From Clostridium sp. JN-9 (GTDB lineage: Bacteria > Bacillota > Clostridia > Clostridiales > Clostridiaceae): a stretch of 64,000 nt of DNA. The stretch lies in assembly GCF_004103695.1 (NCBI RefSeq), contig NZ_CP035280.1:620001-684000 (forward strand), read 5' to 3'. The notes beneath the pieces were generated by a model, which did not search any database, was not told the origin of the DNA, and was given only the letters and a program-made list of their open reading frames with translations. Made by a program: the position numbers and the translations under genes. This document shows positions 11,098 to 20,402 of this stretch, in pieces. Position 1 is the first letter of the stretch. Every line of letters starts with the position of its first letter.

Positions 11098-11140
11098 TGT
11101 CTCTCTTTCTTCCAGCTAATCATTAGTAGAAGGAGAGACA
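11098..11140 (+). other. Intercistronic hairpin between IID and IIA genes
   Basis: TGTCTCTC (11098-11105) pairs with GAGAGACA (11133-11140), extended inward by CTTC/GAAG. No T-run follows, so transcription probably continues. A mRNA-stability or processing element is the simplest reading. Confidence 0.55.
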
Positions 11141-11189
11141 TTCAATCCATACATAAGATAAAAAGTATATAAAGAGAGGGTGTAATTAA

Positions 11190-11600
11190 ATGAATAAAAA
11201 AGCCGCACTAATAATTACTCATGGTGGTTTTGGTAAAGAGCTATTAAAAAGTGTTGAAATGATTATGGGAGAACAGGAAAATGTAAAAGCACTAGGACTT
11301 AGTTTAGGCGAAAGCGTAGATGATCTAAGGAGCACTGCAGATAATATTGTGGTTGAAAATCAAAAAGCTGGTCTGGATACAATTATACTTGTGGATATAT
11401 TGGGTGGCAGCCCATCAAATGTAGCCTTATATTTGCTAAAAAAGTACAAGAGCATTAAACTTATAACAGGAGTCAATATGCTTATGCTTATAGAGTTCTT
11501 TCAATCCAGAGATTCTAATGGATTGGATGAATTGATCCAGCTCATGATTAATTCAGCTTCAGATGGAATAAAAAAGTTTGAGAATAATATGGAAGGATAG
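11190..11600 (+). CDS. PTS mannose/fructose/sorbose family, IIA component
   Basis: Cytoplasmic phosphotransfer protein of 136 aa, a stand-alone IIA domain. The phosphorylated His lies in the opening strand (ALIITHGGFGKEL, about residue 10). The VDILGGSPSNVA stretch is also typical. AGAGAGGGTG lies upstream. The IIB gene begins 9 bases after its stop. It accepts phosphate from HPr and passes it to IIB. Confidence 0.93.
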   Translation: MNKKAALIITHGGFGKELLKSVEMIMGEQENVKALGLSLGESVDDLRSTADNIVVENQKAGLDTIILVDILGGSPSNVALYLLKKYKSIKLITGVNMLMLIEFFQSRDSNGLDELIQLMINSASDGIKKFENNMEG

Positions 11601-11609
11601 TGATTATTA

Positions 11610-12098
11610 ATGGGTGAAGTTGTATTAGCAAGAATAGACGACAGACTTATTCATGGACAGGTTATGACAAAATGGTCAAAAGGAGCGGGAACAAATGCAT
11701 TATTTGTAGTGGATAATGCCACGGCAGGTGATCCATTTATGAAAGATATTTATATGATGTCAACTGCAAATTCAGGAATGAATATTAAGGTATTTAGTAA
11801 TGATGAAGTAGTAGAATATTGGAACAGTACAAATTTTGAAAAGAATAAAGCAATAGTTTTATTTAAAACAATTGATGCAGTAAAGGAAGTTATTGATAAA
11901 GGGCTTCCTATAAAAAGGCTGAATCTTGGCGGAATTGCAAAGAAAAGTGATTCTAAATTTGTAATCCCAAATGTAGCTGTTAAAAAAGAAGATTTTGATA
12001 TATTAAAAGAAATTGAAGATAAAGGTATAGAAGTATTTTTCCAGGTAGTACCTGACAGTAAATCTGTGTCACTGAAGGATGCTATAAAAAACTATTAA
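11610..12098 (+). CDS. PTS mannose/fructose/sorbose family, IIB component
   Basis: Cytoplasmic 162-aa domain that transfers phosphate to the incoming sugar. The active His is in the family motif RIDDRLIHGQVMTKW near residue 15. FVVDNATAGDPFMKDI and the C-terminal half complete the usual fold. It is the last gene of the operon and is followed by a terminator. Separate IIA and IIB genes rather than an IIAB fusion are normal for sorbose-like systems. Confidence 0.93.
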   Translation: MGEVVLARIDDRLIHGQVMTKWSKGAGTNALFVVDNATAGDPFMKDIYMMSTANSGMNIKVFSNDEVVEYWNSTNFEKNKAIVLFKTIDAVKEVIDKGLPIKRLNLGGIAKKSDSKFVIPNVAVKKEDFDILKEIEDKGIEVFFQVVPDSKSVSLKDAIKNY

Positions 12099-12145
12099 CA
12101 AATGTGTAAATTGTTATAAAATACTGTTTAAAATAGTTAAAAAGT

Positions 12146-12185
12146 AAACTAGGAATAACTTAATGTAAGTTTTTTCTAGTTTTTT
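12146..12185 (+). terminator. Terminator of the PTS operon
   Basis: AAACTAG pairs with CTAGTTT, with an inner AACTT/AAGTT stem, followed by T residues. Confidence 0.75.
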
Positions 12186-12245
12186 AACTTTATTCATATT
12201 TAAATTTACTATATAAATATTTTTCTTAAAAATGCAGCAAAACAT

Positions 12246-12274
12246 TTGACAAAAGTAGAAATGTTGAATAAAAT
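12246..12274 (+). promoter_or_regulatory. Sigma-A promoter for the guaB riboswitch leader
   Basis: TTGACA, 17 bases, TAAAAT. The predicted start lies about 35 bases before the riboswitch aptamer. Confidence 0.75.
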
Positions 12275-12316
12275 AATGTAAAAAGCTGTTGTATAAAAAT
12301 TATAATTACAGATTTA

Positions 12317-12381
12317 ACTCATATATACCCTGAATATGGCAGGGAGTATCTACCGGGAGCCTTAAATTTCCGACTATGGGT
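12317..12381 (+). promoter_or_regulatory. Guanine (purine) riboswitch aptamer
   Basis: P1 is formed by ACTCATA and TATGGGT. The conserved joining segments include TATCTACCGGG and CCGACTATGG. The pyrimidine that reads the ligand is C (CGACTAT), which specifies guanine rather than adenine. An intrinsic terminator follows, then guaB, so this is expected to be a transcriptional OFF switch for GMP synthesis. Confidence 0.95.
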
Positions 12382-12403
12382 GAAAATAAGTGTGTATCTT
12401 TAA

Positions 12404-13945
<1,542 letters not shown>

Positions 13946-13989
13946 GATAATAGGCTTTACCTTAATAATAATATAAAAAGGAGACAAGT

Positions 13990-15522
13990 ATGAGAAAAGA
14001 ATTGGTTCTTGTAGTTGATTTTGGAGGTCAGTATAATCAGCTCATAGCTAGAAGGGTAAGAGAAAATAATGTTTACTGTGAAATAGTTCCATATAATTAT
14101 TCCATAGAAAAAATCAAAGAAAAGAATCCTAAAGGTATAATATTTACCGGCGGGCCTAATAGTGTGTATGGAGAAGGCGCTCCAAGAATTGATAAGGAAT
14201 TATTTAATTTAGGAATACCAATGCTGGGGATTTGCTATGGACAGCAGTTAATCTCATTTACCCTGGGAGGAGAAGTTGAAAGTGCAGAGGTAAGAGAGTA
14301 CGGAAAAACTGCCATTAATTTAGATAATGAAAATCCTTTATTTAAAGGCATAGAGAAAAATAACAGCTGCTGGATGAGCCATACTGACTTTGTAAAAACT
14401 GCCCCAAAAGGATTTAAAGTAATAGCTGTCACAAATCAATGCCCAGTTGCAGCAATGGAAAATTCAGAAAAGAAAATTTATGGCGTACAATTTCATCCTG
14501 AGGTGGAACATACTCCATTTGGCAGAAAAATGATTTCTAATTTCCTATTTAACGTATGTGAGTTAAAGGGAGATTGGTCAATGTCTTCCTTTGCAGAAGA
14601 AAAAATTTCATATATAAAAAATCTGGTTGGTGATAAAAAGGTTATTTGTGCTTTATCTGGAGGAGTAGATTCCTCAGTTGCAGCTGTGCTTGTACATAAA
14701 GCAGTAGGAAAACAGCTGACATGCATATTTGTAGATCACGGTTTACTTAGAAAGGATGAAGGGGACCAGGTAGAATCCATATTTAAAAAACAGTTTGATA
14801 TGAATTTAATCAGAGTCAATGCAAAGGACAGATTTTTAGGAAAGCTCAAAGGAGTAAGCGACCCCGAAAGAAAAAGAAAAATAATTGGAGAAGAATTTAT
14901 CAGGGTATTTGAGGAAGAATCTAAAAAACTTGGAGATATAGCTTTTCTTGTTCAGGGAACCATATATCCAGATGTAGTGGAAAGCGGAACTAATACCTCT
15001 GCTACAATTAAAAGCCATCATAATGTGGGCGGACTTCCAGAAGACATGGATTTTAAACTTATTGAACCACTTAGAGAATTATTTAAGGATGAGGTAAGAG
15101 CTGTTGGAGAAGGACTGGGTATTCCCCACAGTTTAGTATGGAGGCAGCCATTCCCGGGACCAGGCTTAGCCATAAGAGTCCTAGGAGAAATAACTGAAGA
15201 AAAATTATTTATAACCAGAGAAGCAGATGCAATATTCAGAGAAGAAATTGCAAATGCTAATCTAGAAGGTAAGATATGGCAGTACTTTGCATGTTTACCT
15301 AATATACAGTCAGTTGGTGTTATGGGAGATGAAAGAACTTACTGTCACACAGTAGCCTTAAGGGCTGTAACTTCCTCAGACGGAATGACTTCTGACTGGG
15401 CTAAAATACCTTACGAAGTACTTGACAAGGTATCCAGAAGAATAGTCAACGAAGTTAAAGGAGTAAACAGAATAGTCTATGACATAACATCTAAGCCGCC
15501 AGCAACTATTGAGTGGGAATAG
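13990..15522 (+). CDS. guaA: GMP synthase (glutamine-hydrolysing)
   Basis: Aminates XMP to GMP; 510 aa, full length. The N-terminal class I glutamine amidotransferase has its nucleophile in LGICYGQQL (Cys82) and His/Glu in QFHPEVEHT. The ATP-pyrophosphatase domain has the P-loop [12 protein letters not shown], and the C-terminal dimerisation domain ends [19 protein letters not shown] precedes the ATG. A terminator follows. Confidence 0.97.
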   Translation: MRKELVLVVDFGGQYNQLIARRVRENNVYCEIVPYNYSIEKIKEKNPKGIIFTGGPNSVYGEGAPRIDKELFNLGIPMLGICYGQQLISFTLGGEVESAEVREYGKTAINLDNENPLFKGIEKNNSCWMSHTDFVKTAPKGFKVIAVTNQCPVAAMENSEKKIYGVQFHPEVEHTPFGRKMISNFLFNVCELKGDWSMSSFAEEKISYIKNLVGDKKVICALSGGVDSSVAAVLVHKAVGKQLTCIFVDHGLLRKDEGDQVESIFKKQFDMNLIRVNAKDRFLGKLKGVSDPERKRKIIGEEFIRVFEEESKKLGDIAFLVQGTIYPDVVESGTNTSATIKSHHNVGGLPEDMDFKLIEPLRELFKDEVRAVGEGLGIPHSLVWRQPFPGPGLAIRVLGEITEEKLFITREADAIFREEIANANLEGKIWQYFACLPNIQSVGVMGDERTYCHTVALRAVTSSDGMTSDWAKIPYEVLDKVSRRIVNEVKGVNRIVYDITSKPPATIEWE

Positions 15523-15578
15523 AATAAGTTTGTGATAAATCAAGTGTTTATAGTAATTTGATATGCTAAGGTTTCTGC

Positions 15579-15636
15579 AAAGCAGGTTTTGATTTTAGGT
15601 GAGTTTTCCCTATGTCAAAGCCTGCTTTATTTTTTT
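15579..15636 (+). terminator. Terminator after guaA
   Basis: AAAGCAGG pairs with CCTGCTTT, with an inner TTGA/TCAA pairing and a T-rich tail. Confidence 0.8.
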
Positions 15637-15681
15637 GACTGCCTTGTAACTCAAGTTTAATACTTTAGGAGGGTTACAAAG

Positions 15682-15852
15682 ATGGTTAAAGCAAAATCAA
15701 AAGGTTATAAATTAGGGGTGGTTAATAAGCAAGGGATGTTATTCAAGGACTTATGTGAGATGTATTTTAAAAGGTGCGAAGCAAATGGTTTATCACATTC
15801 ATACCTCTTAAGCCCCTTAATTGATTTGGACAATCCACGAACCTTTAGCTAA
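15682..15852 (+). CDS. Small ORF of unknown function, possibly a truncated gene
   Basis: A 56-aa frame with a good ribosome site (TAGGAGGG, 7 bases before ATG). It begins MVKAKSKGYK and ends DNPRTFS. The LFKDLCEMYFKRCEANGLSHSY part has the feel of the N-terminal domain of a tyrosine recombinase, but there is no catalytic domain after it. It sits directly before IS3-like remnants in a degraded region, so truncation is plausible. No function can be given. Confidence 0.35.
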   Translation: MVKAKSKGYKLGVVNKQGMLFKDLCEMYFKRCEANGLSHSYLLSPLIDLDNPRTFS

Positions 15853-15884
15853 AATAATATTAGAAGCTTAAGGAGGAAGAATTA

Positions 15885-16345
15885 ATGAAAGGTAGCTGTT
15901 ATTCAAAAGAGATTAAGGAGCAGGTGTTAAAAGAAGTAGGCGAAACGGGTAACATGACGTTGGTTGCAAGAAATCATAATATACCATCTACAACCATTAA
16001 TACATGGGTAAAAAAGAAAAAGGATGCTGCTAAAGCTGGCTTTGCCAGGGGCCCAAAATCAAGTAACTTTAATTCAATTAATTCTAATAAAGAAATAGAA
16101 AAAGAAAATGATTTATTGAAAAAAACGCTTGGTGAAAAAGACCTTGAAATAGCAATTTTAAAGGACTTATTAAAAAAAAAGAGCTTTCTATAGATGATAG
16201 ATTTCAGGTAGCCAGGCATTATATAAGGCAAGGTTATAAAATTACCCACGATTTGATGAGAGGATACAACCTGATTATTAATCACAAGAAGGTGTACAGG
16301 CTGTGTAAAGAACTCAATATACTCAAGAAACGATGCAGTTGGTAA
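15885..16345 (+). pseudogene. IS3-family transposase remnant (orfA plus truncated orfB)
   Basis: OrfA (15885-16193, 102 aa) is a helix-turn-helix protein with SKEIKEQVLKEVGETGN and a C-terminal leucine-zipper-like coil, as in IS3-family OrfA. A run of nine A at 16172-16180 is placed for the usual -1 frameshift. The -1 frame then continues as the HTH_21 start of OrfB (DDRFQVARHYIRQGYKIT to HKKVYRLCKELNI) and stops at 16345. The DDE catalytic domain of about 200 residues is missing, so the element cannot move by itself. Confidence 0.75.
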
Positions 16346-16434
16346 TATTTACAATATATGTGCGATGTATTGAATGTTTTCGTCAAAACGAATAATATAT
16401 TATTATATACACCCAAAAGTAGAGGTGCATTAAT

Positions 16435-16485
16435 ATGATTGAATATATAACTACTTATGAAGCAGCGGAAAAATGGGGGTATTGA
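16435..16485 (+). pseudogene. Truncated helix-turn-helix ORF at the edge of the R-M island
   Basis: ATG with GAGGTG upstream encodes only MIEYITTYEAAEKWGY before a stop. This resembles the first residues of a widespread small helix-turn-helix family in Firmicutes (TTxEAAEKWGIS type). The stop overlaps the start region of the following helicase gene, which suggests a deletion that joined the two. Confidence 0.45.
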
Positions 16486-19400
16486 CTGTGGGCGGCATTA
16501 TTAATTCAAATGAACAGATTATTAATAAAGTAAATAGTATACTTTCTAATAAGAAAAGCAGCCAAGTAAATATTATTAATGACAAATTAACTCTTTCTGT
16601 CTTTTCAGAGTTAAAGGAGAATATGAGCAAGGTAAAGGATATTAACCTTATAATCAGAGATTCCTCTTATATTCCTTCAGGGAGAGAAGTATCCAGAGAA
16701 TTTGAGATAAGTCGTACAGTCAATGATATGATCTTCAACTCCTATGACATTATTGAAAAGAATAAGTTAAACCATTTAAATAAGGCAAGGAGCATGCATG
16801 AGTTTATAGAAAATCATGTAAATGTAAAAAGGGTAAGAAATAAAGCCGTTGTGAAGAGCAATTTAATGCTTATTGATAGCGACTATGCGGTGTTTGGAGA
16901 TTCATCTTTAGAAATAACGAAAAAGGCTCTAACTGGATTATTTAAAACTATTAATTTTAATGTAGAGCTTACAGATAAGGAACAAGTTGAACAGCTATCA
17001 AGGAACTTTGAACTGCTTTGGAATAGTAAAGAATATACAAAGGATTTCAAAAAACAGCTGCTTGAAAGTTTGAACTTTATATATAAGGAATATGGTCCAG
17101 AATTTATATATTTCTTTACACTAAATGAATTCTTTGGGGATAATCTTGATTCAGATATTGAAAAGTTTGAAAATGACCGCATAGGTTTTAAAGATACTGA
17201 AATTTGGAGTAGCCTTTTTAAGTTTCAGAAGGATGCGGTGGTTTCTGCTATTAGAAAGATTGAAAAATATAATGGGTGCATAATAGCAGACAGTGTGGGT
17301 CTTGGTAAAACCTTTGAGGCTCTTGCTGTTATAAAATACTATGAATTAAGACAGCATAAGGTATTAGTACTGACCCCTGCAAAGCTTTATGATAACTGGG
17401 AATCCTTTAGAAATTCTTATATAGATAATAGGTTTGTCAGAGATAGATTTGCTTTTGATATAGTATGCCATACTGATTTATCAAGACAGTCAGGAAGGTC
17501 ACGCAGTGGCCTTGACTTATCACGTATAAATTGGGGCAATTATGATTTGCTGGTTATTGATGAATCTCATAACTTTAGAAATAGGAATGAAAACCCCGAA
17601 AAGCTTACAAGGTACGGTAGACTAATTAATGAAATAGTAAAGAAAGGTGTTAAAACCAAGGCTTTAATGCTATCAGCCACCCCTGTTAACAATTCACTCA
17701 CAGACCTCAAAAATCAGTTAAGTGTTATAAATATTGATGATGATAAAGCTTTTAAAGAAGAGGGAATTCAAAGTATTGATGGGGTTTTAAGAAAGGCTCA
17801 AAGAGAGATAAATGAGTGGATGAAAGAAAGTAACAGAAGCAAAAATGCCCTGCTTGACAGGTTACCATCTGAATTTTTTAAGCTGCTTGAAATGATTACA
17901 ATATCAAGAAGTAGAAAACATATAACACAATATTATGGAAATGATAATGTAGGAAAGTTTCCGGATAAGCTTCCTCAAAAAACTTTTAATCCGGAAATCG
18001 ACAGCAAGGGGAATCTTTTAAAATTCAAAGAAACAAATGAAGTCCTTGAGAAATTAAAACTTGCAGTATATTCACCTATGTCATATATTAAACCGCAATA
18101 TAAGGAATATTATAGGGAAAAATATCAAACGGTTTACGGAGACAGGGTAATCTTTTATCATGAACAGAGAGAGCTTATAACAGCTACATTACATCGCTTT
18201 AATTTATTTAAGCGCCTTGAAAGCTCTGTTTATTCTTTTGGAGAGACCATAAGAAGGCTTATGGAGAGAATAGATAATTATATTAATGTGATAACTAAAG
18301 AGTCAGAACAGAAATTGAATCTTGAAGTAGATGATATAGATGATGAAGATGAAGTTACACTTGATTATAAATATGAGATAAATGTTAAGCATTTGATGAG
18401 TCAAAATTTTCTTGAAGATTTGCTCTACGATAAAGAAATACTAAAAGATATTATGAAAGAGGTTAAGGAAATACTTGAAAATGATAGGGATGAAAAATTA
18501 AGAACCCTTGAGGATGCTATAATTAATAAAATAATATCTACTCCTTATAATCCTGGAAATAGAAAGATATTAATATTTACAGCCTTTTCAGACACAGCAA
18601 ACTATATTTATGAATCAATAGCAGACGAGCTTAAAAGACATAGAATTAATACGGCATGTATTACAGGTTCCGGAGAGCCCAAAACTACATTAAGCGGAAT
18701 AAAAAAGGAATTTAATACAGTACTTAAACATTTTTCACCTAAGTCCAAGATTGGTAAAGAACTTCCAAAGGAAATGCAAATTGATGTGGTTGTAGCAACA
18801 GATTGTATTTCTGAAGGACAGAACCTCCAGGATGCAGACTGCGTAATTAACTACGATATACAATGGAATCCGGTTGTGTTAATTCAAAGGTTTGGAAGAA
18901 TTGATAGAATAGGAAGCAAAAACGACAAGATAGCTATGATAAACTTCTTCCCTAATATGGAGCTTAATGAGTATCTGCAGCTGGAGAAACGGGTTAAAGG
19001 TAAAATGATGGCAGCAAATCTTTCATCAACAGGGGATGAGGATATACTTTCACCTGAAATGAATGACTTTGTGTTTAGAAAGAAACAGCTTGAAAGACTT
19101 AAAAATGAGGTTGTAGATATAGAAGATTTAAATGATAATATATCCCTTACAGACTTGAATATGAACGATTATCTTTATGAACTTGCTGGCTTTGTAAAGC
19201 AAAACTCTGATATAAAAAGGGTACCAAGAGGAGTTTATTCTGTAGCTCAGGGAGATAAAAAGGGATGCATCTTCTGTTTTAAGCATTTAAAGGATGAAGC
19301 AAAACCTAAGAGTGAAAGCTCACTGTATCCATACTATCTTATGTATGTATTAGAGGATGGAGAAATTTATTTTGGAAACAGCAGTGCCAGGGAAACACTA

Positions 19401-19655
19401 AAGGAGTTTAGAAAGCTTACCTATGGTAAGATAGAACCTGATAGATTGCTTTTTGAAAGATTCAATAAGAGAACAAAAAATGCGGCAGATATGAGTGCTT
19501 ATTCAAAGTTGCTTAATAAAGCAATATCAGAAATATTGGGAGAAGAGGATAAAAAGGCACAGCAGAGTATTTTTGACTTTGGAGGATATGAAAACAGCTT
19601 TGAAAATGTTAGCAGTGACGATTTTGAGTTAGTATCCTTTCTCGTTGTAGAGTAG
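16473..19655 (+). CDS. SNF2-type DEAD/DEAH helicase with degenerate PLD-like N-terminus
   Basis: Large cytoplasmic ATP-dependent helicase or translocase of 1060 aa. The first ~150 residues resemble a phospholipase D-like domain, but the HKD motif is degenerate (NLMLIDSDYAVFGDSSLE). Helicase motifs in order: Walker A ADSVGLGKTF (about residue 270), LLVIDESHNF, MLSATPVNN, and the C-terminal SEGQNLQDAD plus QRFGRIDRIG. It leads a tight four-gene run with a DUF4391 protein and type III Mod and Res, spaced by 11-20 bases. Helicases of this type occur next to restriction-modification loci. The N-terminus is uncertain because the ATG has no clear ribosome site and abuts a truncated ORF. Confidence 0.85.
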   Translation: MGVLTVGGIINSNEQIINKVNSILSNKKSSQVNIINDKLTLSVFSELKENMSKVKDINLIIRDSSYIPSGREVSREFEISRTVNDMIFNSYDIIEKNKLNHLNKARSMHEFIENHVNVKRVRNKAVVKSNLMLIDSDYAVFGDSSLEITKKALTGLFKTINFNVELTDKEQVEQLSRNFELLWNSKEYTKDFKKQLLESLNFIYKEYGPEFIYFFTLNEFFGDNLDSDIEKFENDRIGFKDTEIWSSLFKFQKDAVVSAIRKIEKYNGCIIADSVGLGKTFEALAVIKYYELRQHKVLVLTPAKLYDNWESFRNSYIDNRFVRDRFAFDIVCHTDLSRQSGRSRSGLDLSRINWGNYDLLVIDESHNFRNRNENPEKLTRYGRLINEIVKKGVKTKALMLSATPVNNSLTDLKNQLSVINIDDDKAFKEEGIQSIDGVLRKAQREINEWMKESNRSKNALLDRLPSEFFKLLEMITISRSRKHITQYYGNDNVGKFPDKLPQKTFNPEIDSKGNLLKFKETNEVLEKLKLAVYSPMSYIKPQYKEYYREKYQTVYGDRVIFYHEQRELITATLHRFNLFKRLESSVYSFGETIRRLMERIDNYINVITKESEQKLNLEVDDIDDEDEVTLDYKYEINVKHLMSQNFLEDLLYDKEILKDIMKEVKEILENDRDEKLRTLEDAIINKIISTPYNPGNRKILIFTAFSDTANYIYESIADELKRHRINTACITGSGEPKTTLSGIKKEFNTVLKHFSPKSKIGKELPKEMQIDVVVATDCISEGQNLQDADCVINYDIQWNPVVLIQRFGRIDRIGSKNDKIAMINFFPNMELNEYLQLEKRVKGKMMAANLSSTGDEDILSPEMNDFVFRKKQLERLKNEVVDIEDLNDNISLTDLNMNDYLYELAGFVKQNSDIKRVPRGVYSVAQGDKKGCIFCFKHLKDEAKPKSESSLYPYYLMYVLEDGEIYFGNSSARETLKEFRKLTYGKIEPDRLLFERFNKRTKNAADMSAYSKLLNKAISEILGEEDKKAQQSIFDFGGYENSFENVSSDDFELVSFLVVE

Positions 19656-19666
19656 GAGGTGCCTTA

Positions 19667-20389
19667 ATGTTTAATCTTCCTTCAGATTATAAGGTTAACA
19701 AAAAGTTTGATATAAAGATGTTTACAACCTCAGAGCTTAACCAAAAGGAGAAAAAGTATTTTAAAGATAATGTGGCTCAAATAGAATTAAAATACCAAAT
19801 TATAGGAGAAGATATAGCTTCATTTATTGATGATGAGCATAATTGTCAGGCCATAATGTTTTTTGAGGTTGAAGTTAAGAATTTAAAAAGTGCAAAAACT
19901 ATAGGAGAAATTATTCAAAGGGTTGTAAAACCATTAGTAGTAATAAGGTTCTTTGATTCCAAGGGGACGGAAAGCTATTGTTTTGTATACAAAAGACTGA
20001 ATAAGCTTGATAATACTAAGATAGTTATAGATGAAATTATATTAACACATATATCATCAATATTTTTTGAGAATGATACTAAGAAACTAATATCAAAATA
20101 TTTAGATTTTGATGAGGTGAAAAATAAGGCTAATAAGCTGACTTATTATTATGAAATGTTTAGCAAAGCCATAGTAATTAGTAATAGGGCATATTTTTCC
20201 GGATACAAAAGTATTCTTTCATCAAATATATTTTATGACCTTGATACTATGAAATTATTGACTAGCCTTTTAAGAGAAGTTGAAGGCTTTGAGAGAGAAA
20301 AAAGTATTGCAGTTACTGTGTCTGAGAAGGCACAAATTAATATGAAAATCAAGAATACTCTTGAAAAAATAAATAAACTTACAGAGTGA
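19667..20389 (+). CDS. DUF4391 domain protein of the R-M island
   Basis: 240-aa protein recognised as DUF4391-like: it opens FNLPSDYKVNKKFDIKMF and continues with a Lys/Leu-rich alpha/beta region ending in a charged helix. It has no signal peptide or membrane segment. It starts 11 bases after the helicase with AGGAGGTG and ends 13 bases before the methyltransferase gene. DUF4391 genes habitually lie between a helicase and type III restriction genes, so it is probably an accessory of that system. Its biochemical role is not known to me. Confidence 0.75.
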   Translation: MFNLPSDYKVNKKFDIKMFTTSELNQKEKKYFKDNVAQIELKYQIIGEDIASFIDDEHNCQAIMFFEVEVKNLKSAKTIGEIIQRVVKPLVVIRFFDSKGTESYCFVYKRLNKLDNTKIVIDEIILTHISSIFFENDTKKLISKYLDFDEVKNKANKLTYYYEMFSKAIVISNRAYFSGYKSILSSNIFYDLDTMKLLTSLLREVEGFEREKSIAVTVSEKAQINMKIKNTLEKINKLTE

Positions 20390-20402
20390 CAGGAGGATAA
20401 GT

